Notes: a model not told the origin generated them from the letters alone. Counted from the stretch's first letter, positions 27,472 to 36,620 are shown. The stretch is 64,000 nucleotides of DNA from an uncultured Bacilli bacterium (GCA_934085595.1 CAKOHK010000001.1:1-64000); one strand, 5' to 3'. Program-made: numbers and translations.

Positions 27472-27907
27472 ATATTTCAATTTTGATATTAATATGATAT
27501 TATATTTATGATAGGTGAGAATATGAAACGAGTATTTAAAATAATTAGTTTTTTATGTATATTTATGTTTATTAGTGATATTAATGCTTATAGTTTTGAT
27601 GAAGGTAAAGATATAAGTAATAACTATATCAATAATAACAGAAAAAATATAGCGTATCTAATAAATACATCTAAAATACCATTTGGATATAATAATAAAA
27701 CTATATCATATATAGATGGATTTAATACTGGTGGATTTATAAATATATATGAAGTAAATACATCTAAATTAAATAATGCTACTTATCTAACAACATCGCT
27801 TCCATATTTTAGTATCGATGGAAAAGTAATAAATGATGAATCAAGTAATAATAGTAATATTAGAGTAACAGAATATGTTAAAAGAAAAACAAAAATTATA
27901 GGAAATG
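27472..27907 (+). repeat. Direct repeat, copy 1 (promoter and 5' part of surface gene)
   Basis: About 436 bp repeated at 29261-29696 (offset 1789) with one visible difference, upstream of the start codons. Past 27907 the two genes stay similar but diverge, until different domains begin near 28310. Confidence 0.9.
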
Positions 27908-29220
27908 GTACATATAAAGATCCATGGACATTTGTGCCTTATAATTTACTTGAAGTATCAAGTAGTGATGAAAATAAAGGAACAGTAAGTCCATCATATG
28001 CTTTTGTTTATGATGGTGAAGATGCTATATTTACAGTTACTCCTAAAACTGGATATAAATACTATAGTAGTACTTGTACAAATATAATAGTTAATAATGA
28101 TAAGATTACATTTAAAAATATTAATAAAGATGAAAAATGTATTATCAATTTTATAGAAAATAAAGTTAAGTTAAGTTATGATAATAATGGAGGATCAGGC
28201 TGTAGTTCTAAAGATGTATCATATGGATTAAACTATGGTGAGTTATGTACTCCAGTTAAGAGTGGATATGATTTTGATGGCTGGTATACATCTTTAAATG
28301 GTGGAGTAAAAATTAATGCAAATACTAAAGTTACAACTAATACTAATCATACTTTGTATGCACACTGGAAAAGTACTTTTGAAAGTATATGCACAGGTAA
28401 AACATTAGCTAATTGTTTGAAAGATAATTATACACTATTTGGTCTAACCAAAATATCACAAACGGCGGCAGAAAATCAGAATTATGCTACAACAGAATAT
28501 AGATACCAAGGAAAAAATCCAAATAACTATATAACATTTAACGGAGAAACAGGAGTATGGAGAATAATAGGTGTATTTGAAGTAGAAACACCAAATGGAA
28601 GTGAATATACAAAAGAATATAAAGTAAAATTACTAAGAAACTCTAATGATATCATTGAGCCTTGGAATCTAAATAATAATAATGATTGGGTAAATGCAAC
28701 ACTTAAAACGACGTTAAATAGTGGTACGTATTATAATAGAACTAATGCTTATAGAAGTATAGGCTTAACAAGCAAATCAAAAAGTCAAATTAGCACAACA
28801 AAATGGTATCTAGGAAATGTAGGCGCTAAAAAAGATAGTTATGGCACATATAAAGAAGAAAGAAGTAAAAATGTATGGAGTGGAAACAGTCAAACATGGG
28901 ATGGAAATGTAGCACTAATGTATCCTAGTGATTATATGTTTGGTAGCAGCAGTTGCTATAATAATGGTACTGATGTACTAGGACATAATAATTCTACATG
29001 TGAAAACACTAACTGGTTTGTTACAGGCAGTCCTTGGACAATTTCTCCATATACTATTAGCAGTGATTTAGTAATATGGATGAACGACTGGAGCGATGTA
29101 CTACAAATTACAGTTTTAAATCCAGATACATTTTCAGCAAAACCTTCTGCATATTTAAATGCAAATATAAAATACATAGGAGGAGAAGGAACTATCAATA
29201 ATCCATTTACAATAGAATAA
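27523..29220 (+). CDS. Secreted InlB-repeat protein with shared C-terminal module
   Basis: 565 residues from the ATG with AGGTGAG upstream; the in-frame ATG at 27508 has none. Signal peptide of about 22 residues (MKRVFKIISFLCIFMFISD) ending INAYS. Then a family-specific N-domain, a divergent InlB-type repeat (GTVSPSYAFVYDGEDAIFTV, about 150-205), an InlB B-repeat (YDNNGG, GYDFDGWYTSLNGG, TLYAHW, about 215-285), and the C-terminal module shared with the genes at 1 and 25827 (WRIIGVFEVET, STTKWYLGN, LMYPSDYMFGS). InlB-type repeats are common in extracellular adhesins. Its 5' half is duplicated in the next gene. Confidence 0.82.
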   Translation: MKRVFKIISFLCIFMFISDINAYSFDEGKDISNNYINNNRKNIAYLINTSKIPFGYNNKTISYIDGFNTGGFINIYEVNTSKLNNATYLTTSLPYFSIDGKVINDESSNNSNIRVTEYVKRKTKIIGNGTYKDPWTFVPYNLLEVSSSDENKGTVSPSYAFVYDGEDAIFTVTPKTGYKYYSSTCTNIIVNNDKITFKNINKDEKCIINFIENKVKLSYDNNGGSGCSSKDVSYGLNYGELCTPVKSGYDFDGWYTSLNGGVKINANTKVTTNTNHTLYAHWKSTFESICTGKTLANCLKDNYTLFGLTKISQTAAENQNYATTEYRYQGKNPNNYITFNGETGVWRIIGVFEVETPNGSEYTKEYKVKLLRNSNDIIEPWNLNNNNDWVNATLKTTLNSGTYYNRTNAYRSIGLTSKSKSQISTTKWYLGNVGAKKDSYGTYKEERSKNVWSGNSQTWDGNVALMYPSDYMFGSSSCYNNGTDVLGHNNSTCENTNWFVTGSPWTISPYTISSDLVIWMNDWSDVLQITVLNPDTFSAKPSAYLNANIKYIGGEGTINNPFTIE

Positions 29221-29222
29221 AT

Positions 29223-29254
29223 AAAAAAGAGTATGCAAATCCTGTATATTCTTT
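29223..29254 (+). terminator. Terminator of the InlB-repeat gene
   Basis: AAAAGAGTAT pairs with GTATATTCTTTT (one G-U), followed by A/T. Confidence 0.6.
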
Positions 29255-29260
29255 TAAATT

Positions 29261-29696
29261 ATATTTCAATTTTGATATTATTATGATATTATATTTATGA
29301 TAGGTGAGAATATGAAACGAGTATTTAAAATAATTAGTTTTTTATGTATATTTATGTTTATTAGTGATATTAATGCTTATAGTTTTGATGAAGGTAAAGA
29401 TATAAGTAATAACTATATCAATAATAACAGAAAAAATATAGCGTATCTAATAAATACATCTAAAATACCATTTGGATATAATAATAAAACTATATCATAT
29501 ATAGATGGATTTAATACTGGTGGATTTATAAATATATATGAAGTAAATACATCTAAATTAAATAATGCTACTTATCTAACAACATCGCTTCCATATTTTA
29601 GTATCGATGGAAAAGTAATAAATGATGAATCAAGTAATAATAGTAATATTAGAGTAACAGAATATGTTAAAAGAAAAACAAAAATTATAGGAAATG
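29261..29696 (+). repeat. Direct repeat, copy 2
   Basis: Partner of 27472-27907; carries the same promoter-like region, ribosome binding site, signal peptide and N-domain start. Supports a recent duplication or gene conversion. Confidence 0.9.
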
Positions 29697-31744
29697 GTTC
29701 ATATAAAGATCCGTGGAAGTTTGTACCATATAATTTACTTGAAGTATCAAGTAGTGATGAAAATAAAGGAACTGTAAGTCCAGCATATGCTTTTGTTTAT
29801 GATGGAGGAGATGCTATATTTACAGTTACTCCTAAAACTGGATATAAATACTATAGTAGTACTTGCACAAATATAATAGTTAATAATGATAAGATTACCT
29901 TTAAGAATATTGTTAAAGATGAAAAATGTACTATCAATTTTATAGAAAATAAAGTTAAGCTAACATATGATAATAATGGAGGATCAGGCTGTAGTTCTAA
30001 AGACGTATCATATGGATTAAACTATGGTGAGTTATGTACTCCAGTTAAGAGCGGATATGATTTTACGGGCTGGTACACTTCTTTAAATGGAGGAGAAAAA
30101 ATAAATCCATCTTCTGTAGTTACAAGTACTACTGATCATACTATATATGCAAGATGGGAAGGAAAAGTAATTAATAAAGATGCTATTTTAAGTGGCTATA
30201 AATGTAACAATATAACTGTTGGTAACGCACCATACATAATGACATATACTGGTAATTGTGAAGTTACTGGTGAAGTAAATGGTGAGTTTAAAATTAAACT
30301 TTTAACAAGTGGAACTTTTAGACTTAACGGAGAAATTAATGTTGATATATTCGCTGTAGGAGGCGGAGGAGGTGGTTCTTATACTACAGGTGGTGGTGGA
30401 GGATACACTGATTATAAGCAAAGCGTAACTAATATAGTAAATCAAGACTTTAATGTAACTATTGGTAACGGTGGTGGCATTGGTGGTAATGGTGGCAATA
30501 CTGATTTCCCAGGTATAATAAGTGTTTCTGGTGGAGGCGCTGGTGGAACTAACGGAGGAAATGGTGGTTCTGGCGGTGGAGGCCATGGAGGCACAACAAG
30601 AGAATGGGGATGTGTTTCAAGATGGGATCAAGGTGGCTGCGCAGTAGATGATCAAGGATGGCCAGTAGTTGGATGGATTTATTCAAGAGGAAACGGCGGA
30701 AATGGAGGTAGCTTCGGAAATAGTGGAACTTCAGGTCAAAATGTAGAGATAACTTCTGGTGGCTACGGTCAAGGAAGAACAACATGCGAGTTTAATGAAG
30801 GTACGCTAGGCGGCTGCTATAATGGAAATGACTACGCATATTCAGCAGGTGGCCTTGGCTGTGGAGATAACGTAAACGGATACACTGGTACTGGTAAAAC
30901 AGGAAACAATTCTGGTAGAGGTGGAAACTGTGGTAGTGTTGGAAACTCAGGAGTAATTGTTATAAGAAGTAGAAATAATAAAGATATAATTGTAGGTTCT
31001 AAAGTAATTGGTACTTACGATGGTAAGTTTACTACTGAGGGAGATGAGAATAACTGGATAGTTAGATTCTTAACAGATGGAACATTAAGATTTAAAGAAA
31101 ATATGGCTATAGATGCATTTGCTGTAGGAGGCGGAGGAGGTGGCTCTTCTACTTCTGGTGGTGGAGGTGGATATACAAATTATATCCCTGCCGCAAATGT
31201 AACTGCTAATATAGCATACTCTATTACTGTAGGAAGGGGAGGAGAAACTTCATCTAAAGGTGGAGATAGTACTCTTTCATCTATTATAACAGCTTCTGGA
31301 GGCGGTGGTGCTTCTAGTAACGGAGGAAACGGTGGCTCTGGAGGTGGAGGCTATGGTGGCACTCATTCAGAATATGGCTGTACATTATATTGGGATCAAG
31401 GAGGCTGCGCTGTAGACTTTGACGGTAACCCAGTATACGGATTTATATACACATATGGAAACGGCGGTAAAGGTGGTGCTTTCGGCAACGCAGGTACCAT
31501 GGGAACAGTAGTACCAACAAATGGAGGAAACGGTCAAGGAACAACAACATGTGAGTTTAACGAAGGAAATACTTCGGGCTGTACAAGAGGAAACAATTAC
31601 GCATATTCAGCAGGTGGATATGGATGTGGAACTAAAGTTAACGGAAAAAATGGAACAGGAAAAACAGGAAGCAATTCAGGCGGCGGTGGAGAATGTTCTT
31701 CAGCTGGATACACTGGAATTATAGCTATTCGAAATAAAAGGTAA
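29312..31744 (+). CDS. Secreted InlB-repeat protein with tandem glycine-rich domains
   Basis: 810 residues; start ATG with AGGTGAG, as in the preceding gene. Residues 1 to about 285 match the preceding protein (signal peptide, N-domain, divergent and canonical InlB repeats). The rest is two tandem glycine-rich domains (about 330-550 and 555-810), each with an AVGGGGGGS opening, a GGGGGYT turn, an N-or-S-GGNGGSGGGG core, and a Cys-containing insert (WDQGGCAVD, then TTCEFNEG and AYSAGG). They resemble the bacterial glycine-rich domains of adhesins and phage tail tips, and loosely the GRD of ALK/LTK receptors. Local G+C is far above the window average because of Gly codons. Confidence 0.83.
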   Translation: MKRVFKIISFLCIFMFISDINAYSFDEGKDISNNYINNNRKNIAYLINTSKIPFGYNNKTISYIDGFNTGGFINIYEVNTSKLNNATYLTTSLPYFSIDGKVINDESSNNSNIRVTEYVKRKTKIIGNGSYKDPWKFVPYNLLEVSSSDENKGTVSPAYAFVYDGGDAIFTVTPKTGYKYYSSTCTNIIVNNDKITFKNIVKDEKCTINFIENKVKLTYDNNGGSGCSSKDVSYGLNYGELCTPVKSGYDFTGWYTSLNGGEKINPSSVVTSTTDHTIYARWEGKVINKDAILSGYKCNNITVGNAPYIMTYTGNCEVTGEVNGEFKIKLLTSGTFRLNGEINVDIFAVGGGGGGSYTTGGGGGYTDYKQSVTNIVNQDFNVTIGNGGGIGGNGGNTDFPGIISVSGGGAGGTNGGNGGSGGGGHGGTTREWGCVSRWDQGGCAVDDQGWPVVGWIYSRGNGGNGGSFGNSGTSGQNVEITSGGYGQGRTTCEFNEGTLGGCYNGNDYAYSAGGLGCGDNVNGYTGTGKTGNNSGRGGNCGSVGNSGVIVIRSRNNKDIIVGSKVIGTYDGKFTTEGDENNWIVRFLTDGTLRFKENMAIDAFAVGGGGGGSSTSGGGGGYTNYIPAANVTANIAYSITVGRGGETSSKGGDSTLSSIITASGGGGASSNGGNGGSGGGGYGGTHSEYGCTLYWDQGGCAVDFDGNPVYGFIYTYGNGGKGGAFGNAGTMGTVVPTNGGNGQGTTTCEFNEGNTSGCTRGNNYAYSAGGYGCGTKVNGKNGTGKTGSNSGGGGECSSAGYTGIIAIRNKR

Positions 31745-31769
31745 CCTAATTAAATAAGTTACCTTTTTT
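31736..31769 (+). terminator. Terminator of the glycine-rich protein gene
   Basis: AAAAGGTAAC (31736-31745) pairs with GTTACCTTTT (31758-31767) and is followed by T. It also overlaps the end of the convergent gene. Confidence 0.82.
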
Positions 31770-32790
31770 AAATCTCTATATAATTATGAGAACAAGATCT
31801 AATCAATCTATTCATAATAGCAAGTCCAAGTTCAGAACAATCGACCCCTTCAATAATAATTAAATCTTTATTAAGTCTATCTACTTTCCTTAAAATACTA
31901 AATATATTATGAGATATTTCTTCAAGAGTACTACCATAATATAATGCATCTTTTATAATATCTTTATTATTTGTATTTGTTATTATTAAAGAGTTTTCAT
32001 TTTCATTTTTAAGTTCTAATAATTTATTAATTAATTTATTTTTATCTTTACTATAAACAAGAACACATTTAGTATTAGGAGCATAATGTTTGTATTTCAT
32101 TCCAGGTGATAATACCTTTTCATCTTTTTTAACTTCTCCTAGTACATGTGAATCTATAACTACAGGAGCAATTTTTTCTAAATCGTTTTTAGTTATTTTA
32201 CCTGGTCTTAATATTTTAATCTCATTATTAATAACTCTAACTACTGTAGATTCAACTCCTATTAATGTTTGTCCTCCATCTATAATATAATCAACTTTAC
32301 TATTTAATTCATCAAAAATATCTTCAATATTAGTACCACTTGGTTTACCAGAAATATTAGCACTAGGTGCCGCGATAGGAGTAGCTGATAATTCTATTAA
32401 ATCATGAGCTATTTTACTACTAGGCATTCTTATACCAACTGTATCAAGACCTGCACTTACATTACTTGGAACAATATCTTTTTTATCAAGTATTAATGTA
32501 ATTGGACCAGGGAAGAATGTATCTATAATTTCTTTTTCTATTTTATTAATATTTTTTGCTATAGAAAGTATCATATCATAAGAAGAAACATGAAGTATAA
32601 GAGGATTATCTTGAGCACGCCCTTTAGCAATAAAAATATTTTTAACAGCATCGCTATTAAGTCCATCAGCCCCAATACCATATACTGTTTCAGTAGGAAA
32701 TAAAACAAGCCCACCATTTTTAATACACTCAGCAGCATCTTTTATCATATCTTTATTATAATTATCTTTAGCATCTATATATATAGCCAT
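31768..32790 (-). CDS. tsaC: L-threonylcarbamoyladenylate synthase (Sua5/YwlC type)
   Basis: 340 residues: YrdC domain (GGLVLFPTETVYGIGAD, KGRAQDNPLILHV, FFPGPITLIL, VGIRMPSS, APSANISGKPSGT) and the C-terminal Sua5 domain joined by SPGMKYKHYAP. Makes threonylcarbamoyl-AMP from threonine, bicarbonate and ATP for t6A37 of ANN-reading tRNAs. Full length for the two-domain form. Confidence 0.95.
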   Translation of the reverse strand: MAIYIDAKDNYNKDMIKDAAECIKNGGLVLFPTETVYGIGADGLNSDAVKNIFIAKGRAQDNPLILHVSSYDMILSIAKNINKIEKEIIDTFFPGPITLILDKKDIVPSNVSAGLDTVGIRMPSSKIAHDLIELSATPIAAPSANISGKPSGTNIEDIFDELNSKVDYIIDGGQTLIGVESTVVRVINNEIKILRPGKITKNDLEKIAPVVIDSHVLGEVKKDEKVLSPGMKYKHYAPNTKCVLVYSKDKNKLINKLLELKNENENSLIITNTNNKDIIKDALYYGSTLEEISHNIFSILRKVDRLNKDLIIIEGVDCSELGLAIMNRLIRSCSHNYIEI

Positions 32791-32952
32791 TTAAATCACC
32801 CATGCTAGATTATACTCTTTTATATAATTTTTTCAAGAAAAAACTAGCTTATTTGCTAGATTTATTCTAAAACATAATATCAATATAAAATTACTTAAAT
32901 AGCTGGCGCTTAGGTATAGGCATTTTTTAACTATGTAGTACTATTTATTTAA

Positions 32953-33000
32953 TGTTACTTTTGAAATTAAAATGTCAAATAAGTAATTTAAAAAGTAACA
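32953..33000 (+). promoter_or_regulatory. Inverted-repeat operator upstream of the AbiE module
   Basis: TGTTACTTTT (32953-32962) and AAAAGTAACA (32991-33000) form a perfect 10-bp inverted repeat 28 nt apart; a TATAAT follows at 33028-33033. Characterised AbiEi antitoxins repress their own operon by binding inverted repeats at this place. Confidence 0.65.
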
Positions 33001-33055
33001 AGGCTATTTTTTTATAATTAATTGTAGTATAATAATCGTAGGAGAGATATTGTTT

Positions 33056-33652
33056 ATGAGTGATTTAGAAAAAATTTTACAATTAGCACAAAAGAATAAT
33101 GGGTATATTACCACTAAAGAAGTGGTAAATAATGGCTTGAATAAAATGGCATTAAAAAGATTATGCGATGGGGGATTATTAGAAAGAGTATCAACGGGTT
33201 ATTATTCGTTGCCTAATATGATAGATGATGATTATTATAAAATAATTTCCAAAAGCAAAAATGCTATATTTTCCTACACCACATCGTTATTTTTACATAA
33301 TTTGTCTGATAGAACACCATTATATTTTGATATTACTGTGCCTAGTGGCTATGGCGGTTTATTGCAAAATGTTGAAACAGTATCACTTCATTATGTAGAT
33401 AGCAGTATTTTAAACTTAGGAATGGAAATTATAAAATCACCATTGGGTATGAATATTAAATGCTATGATATCGAAAGAACTATTTGTGATATAGTCAAAG
33501 ATAAAAGACATATGGATAAAGAAATATATACTAAGGCTTTGAAATGGTATGCAAAGAGAAAAGACAAAAATATGTTAAAACTTGCTAAATATTCAAAAGA
33601 ATTAAACGTAGAAAAAGAAGTGGCAGAAATTATGCAGGTAATTTTACAATGA
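33056..33652 (+). CDS. abiEi: AbiEi-like type IV antitoxin/transcriptional repressor
   Basis: 198 residues from the ATG at 33056, which has GGAGAG nine bases before it; the in-frame TTG at 33050 is too close. N-terminal winged helix (GYITTKEVVNNGLNKMALKRL, with GLLERVSTGYYSLP) typical of the family, then the C-terminal domain (FSYTTSLFLHNLSDRTP, DIERTICDIVKD). Overlaps the toxin gene by four bases. It should neutralise AbiEii without binding it and repress the operon. Confidence 0.9.
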   Translation: MSDLEKILQLAQKNNGYITTKEVVNNGLNKMALKRLCDGGLLERVSTGYYSLPNMIDDDYYKIISKSKNAIFSYTTSLFLHNLSDRTPLYFDITVPSGYGGLLQNVETVSLHYVDSSILNLGMEIIKSPLGMNIKCYDIERTICDIVKDKRHMDKEIYTKALKWYAKRKDKNMLKLAKYSKELNVEKEVAEIMQVILQ

Positions 33653-34500
33653 ATAGTGATAAGCTTAATGCCCTTATAAAAAAACGCGCTGGTGGAAGTA
33701 ATGATATATCATTGCATCTTCATCAAATGTTTTTCTTCGAACATGTGTTAATGAGACTAGAAAAAAGCAATTATAAAAATAACATTATTTTAAAAGGTGG
33801 TGTATTGCTTTCTTCAATTATAGGAAGTGATATGAGAACTACAAAAGATATAGACGCTACATTAAAAAGTATTCCATTAAATGAAAAATCTGTTAAAACT
33901 ATTTTTGAAGAAATATTATCGATGGACATCGAAGATGGCTTCAATTTTAAAATTGAAAGTATTAAGAATATCAGATTAGAAAGTGAATATGGCGGTTACA
34001 GAATAAACGTTTGCGGAGAATTTGATAAACTGAAAACATACTTCTTTATAGAAGTAACCACGGGTGATATAATTACACCAAGAGAAATAAAATATAAGTA
34101 TAATTCCATTTTTGAGGATAAAATTATCAACATTATGGCATACACGATCGAAACTATAATTGCCGAGAAATTCGAGAGCATTATAAGTAAAAACATCACA
34201 ACTACAAGAGCAAAAGATTTTTATGATATCTATGTATTAATGAGCAACCATATTGATATAGTTAACAAAGATACACTGGTTAAGGCGGTGAAAAAAACTT
34301 TTAAACATAGAAATACCGATTTTAATGTGAAATATTTAAATGATACGTTTGAAATAATTAAGGACAGTGTTGTGTTAAAAGAATTATTTGAAAATTACAG
34401 TAAGAAACTTAATTATGCTAAAAATATTGAATATAAAGATACTATCACTGCAATAAAGCAGATAATAGATATATTAACATGTGAGTTAGCAGTTGTATAA
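33649..34500 (+). CDS. abiEii: AbiEii nucleotidyltransferase toxin
   Basis: 283 residues. Nucleotidyltransferase core ILKGGVLLSSIIGSDMRTTK followed by DID (about 47-70: GG-S ... DxD), VTTGDIITP, and AEKFESIISKN with TTRAKDFYDIY in the C-terminal half, all AbiEii/MenT-like. Known homologues transfer nucleotides to tRNA or other targets and cause growth arrest during phage infection. Overlaps abiEi (ATGA type). Confidence 0.92.
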   Translation: MNSDKLNALIKKRAGGSNDISLHLHQMFFFEHVLMRLEKSNYKNNIILKGGVLLSSIIGSDMRTTKDIDATLKSIPLNEKSVKTIFEEILSMDIEDGFNFKIESIKNIRLESEYGGYRINVCGEFDKLKTYFFIEVTTGDIITPREIKYKYNSIFEDKIINIMAYTIETIIAEKFESIISKNITTTRAKDFYDIYVLMSNHIDIVNKDTLVKAVKKTFKHRNTDFNVKYLNDTFEIIKDSVVLKELFENYSKKLNYAKNIEYKDTITAIKQIIDILTCELAVV

Positions 34501-34539
34501 CTGATAGTATTTTGAATTATTTGAAAAATGAGATTTATT

Positions 34540-34570
34540 AAAAAGAAGCGAGTAGAACTCACTTCTTTTT
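34540..34570. terminator. Bidirectional terminator between abiEii and mscL
   Basis: AAAAAGAAG(C)GAGT pairs with ACTC(A)CTTCTTTTT around AGA; A and T runs on either side serve both strands. Confidence 0.85.
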
Positions 34571-34997
34571 AGTATTTTGTTTTAACTTCGTTAGTTTTAT
34601 TTTTCTTCTTAGAACTTTTAAGTTCATCTCTTATTTCTTTTAATATATCAATTTCACTCTCAGTTTTAACTTCTTCTTTCTTAGTTTCTTCTTTTTTCTT
34701 TTTATTTCCAAGAGTATTTAATTTATTTATAGCTTTTACAAATAAGAATATAGAAAACGCAATTATTAAAAAGTTAACTATATTACCTATAAACATACCA
34801 TAATTTATTTTAGCATTTTCTATTGTAATAGATAGACCACTAAAATCAATACCACCTATTAATATGCCTATTATTGGCATTAATATATCATTTACTAAAG
34901 ATGTTACTATATTTCCAAAAGCACCTCCTATAATAACACCAACAGCAAGGTCTACTACATTACCTCTACTAATAAACTTTTTAAACTCTTCAAACAT
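34569..34997 (-). CDS. mscL: Large-conductance mechanosensitive channel
   Basis: 142 residues: cytoplasmic N-helix (EEFKKFISRGNVVDLAVGV), TM1 with GGAFGNIVTSLVNDILMPIIG, loop, TM2 (NFLIIAFSIFLFVKAINKL), and a Lys/Glu-rich C-terminal tail. A pentameric emergency valve for osmotic downshock. GGAGGAAGT site before the ATG. Confidence 0.96.
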   Translation of the reverse strand: MFEEFKKFISRGNVVDLAVGVIIGGAFGNIVTSLVNDILMPIIGILIGGIDFSGLSITIENAKINYGMFIGNIVNFLIIAFSIFLFVKAINKLNTLGNKKKKEETKKEEVKTESEIDILKEIRDELKSSKKKNKTNEVKTKY

Positions 34998-35037
34998 AAT
35001 ACTTCCTCCTATGGAAGTATTATATCATATCTTTTAA

Positions 35038-35730
35038 TTATATATTATTATTTTTTATAAACTCTCTAAGCATTTTAATTAATGCTCTTTTTTCTATTCT
35101 AGATACATAACTTCTAGATATATGTAGTTTCTTAGCTATTTGTTTTTGAGTTAATTCTTCATTATCAAATAATCCATATCTATCTTTTATGATTTCATAT
35201 TCTCTTTTAGTTAATATTTTTAAATATTTATTTATATTCTTAATTGAATCTTTATCATAAATATCTTTTTCTATATCTTTTGTTTGTTCTTTAAGCACAT
35301 CTATAAGTGTTATTTCATCTCCATCTTTATCATACCCAATTACATCATTCAAACTAATATCAGCTTGATGTTTCTTATTACTTCTAAAATACATTAATAT
35401 TTCATTTTCTGCACACTTAGCAGCATAAGTAGTAAGTTTAACAGACTTTTCTATCTTGTAACTATCTATACCTTTTATAAGACCAATAGTGCCTATAGAT
35501 ATTAAATCATCTTGTGAAGCATTAATATTATCATACTTCTTAACTATATGAGCAACTAATCTTAAATTATGTTCTATAAGTTTATTACGAGCTTCTTTAT
35601 CACCATTTAAATGTCTTTCTAAATAATATTTTTCTTCCTTTTCACTAAGTGGTCCCTCAAAAGCACCTATAGAATAACTAGTGGTAAACATCATAATTTC
35701 TTTAAATAATTTTTTAATATAATCTATCAT
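35038..35730 (-). CDS. sigK: Sporulation-type sigma factor, SigK-like
   Basis: 230 residues. Region 2 (HNLRLVAHIVKKYDN, DLISIGTIGLIKGIDSY, TYAAKCAENEILMYFR) and region 4 (LTKREYEIIKDRYGL, QKQIAKKLHISRSYVSRIEKRAL) match SigK/SigE of endospore formers. The first 25 or so residues before PLSEKEEKYYLERH resemble a pro-sequence, as in pro-SigK, but are more charged. Region 3 is short, as usual. In spore formers it works in the mother cell; whether this organism sporulates cannot be decided here. spoIIM lies 20 kb away. Confidence 0.83.
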   Translation of the reverse strand: MIDYIKKLFKEIMMFTTSYSIGAFEGPLSEKEEKYYLERHLNGDKEARNKLIEHNLRLVAHIVKKYDNINASQDDLISIGTIGLIKGIDSYKIEKSVKLTTYAAKCAENEILMYFRSNKKHQADISLNDVIGYDKDGDEITLIDVLKEQTKDIEKDIYDKDSIKNINKYLKILTKREYEIIKDRYGLFDNEELTQKQIAKKLHISRSYVSRIEKRALIKMLREFIKNNNI

Positions 35731-35776
35731 ACTAAATTATATTATATTTGTGGTAAAATATTAAAGGAGGTAAAAT

Positions 35777-36568
35777 ATGAAATATAATTATCATACACAT
35801 ACATATAGATGCGGTCACGCAGAAAATATAAAAGATGAAGAAATGCTACTTAAGTATATATATAAAGGTTTTGATGTAGTATGTTTTACTGATCATGCTC
35901 CTTTAAAAAATAGAGTAGATAAAAGAAATAATATGAGAATGAGATATGAAGAACTTGAAGAATATCTTATGAGTATAAATAATCTTAAAGAAAAATACAA
36001 AGATAATATTAAAATATATAGTGGCTTTGAATGTGAATATTTACCATGTTTATATGACGAAATAATAAATCTTAAAAATAAAAGTGATTATATATTATTG
36101 GGTCAGCACTTTATTATTGATAATAATGGAAACTTAAAGATATTTAGATGCCATGATTTTACAGATGAAGATTTATTTATATATGCTAGTTTAATAGAAG
36201 AAGCAGTTACTAAGGGATTATGTAGTGCTGTAGTTCATCCTGATATATTTATGCTTTCAAGAAATAGTTTTGGTGTTACTGAAAAGAAAGTAGCTAATAT
36301 AATATGTGATGTATGCTCTAAATATAATATACCAATAGAAATTAATCTAGGAGAAATATATTGGTATTTAAAAGGAGTTAAAAATAAGATTAGTTATCCA
36401 TCGAAAGAATTCTTTAAAGAAGCAAGTAAATATGATGTTAAAGTAATATATGGAATAGATGCACATTTTAAAGAACAAATAGAAATGTTTGAAGAAGAAA
36501 AAGCATTAGCTGACAGTATAATAGGAGAAGATATTTTAAATAAGCTTAATATAGTAGATAGATTATAA
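35777..36568 (+). CDS. PHP-domain histidinol-phosphatase-like protein
   Basis: 263 residues with the PHP metal ligands: HTH (6-8), CGHAE, CFTDHAP, GFECEY, GQHF, VVHPD and GIDAHF. Closest to the HisK class of histidinol-phosphate phosphatases. No other his gene is nearby, so another small phosphate ester is possible. AAAGGAGG site eight bases before the ATG. Confidence 0.85.
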   Translation: MKYNYHTHTYRCGHAENIKDEEMLLKYIYKGFDVVCFTDHAPLKNRVDKRNNMRMRYEELEEYLMSINNLKEKYKDNIKIYSGFECEYLPCLYDEIINLKNKSDYILLGQHFIIDNNGNLKIFRCHDFTDEDLFIYASLIEEAVTKGLCSAVVHPDIFMLSRNSFGVTEKKVANIICDVCSKYNIPIEINLGEIYWYLKGVKNKISYPSKEFFKEASKYDVKVIYGIDAHFKEQIEMFEEEKALADSIIGEDILNKLNIVDRL

Positions 36569-36620
36569 TGTAAAATATTTGTAAAAGTTCTTTGTAAAGC
36601 GAACAAATTAAGAAAAAATT

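Noticed and set aside
30302..30785. Minus-strand ORFs in the glycine-rich gene
   Set aside because: They arise from the lack of stops opposite GGN/ACN-rich codons; no start signals.
31521..31724. Plus-strand 67-codon ORF inside the glycine-rich gene
   Set aside because: Shadow frame of the repetitive sequence, no ribosome binding site.
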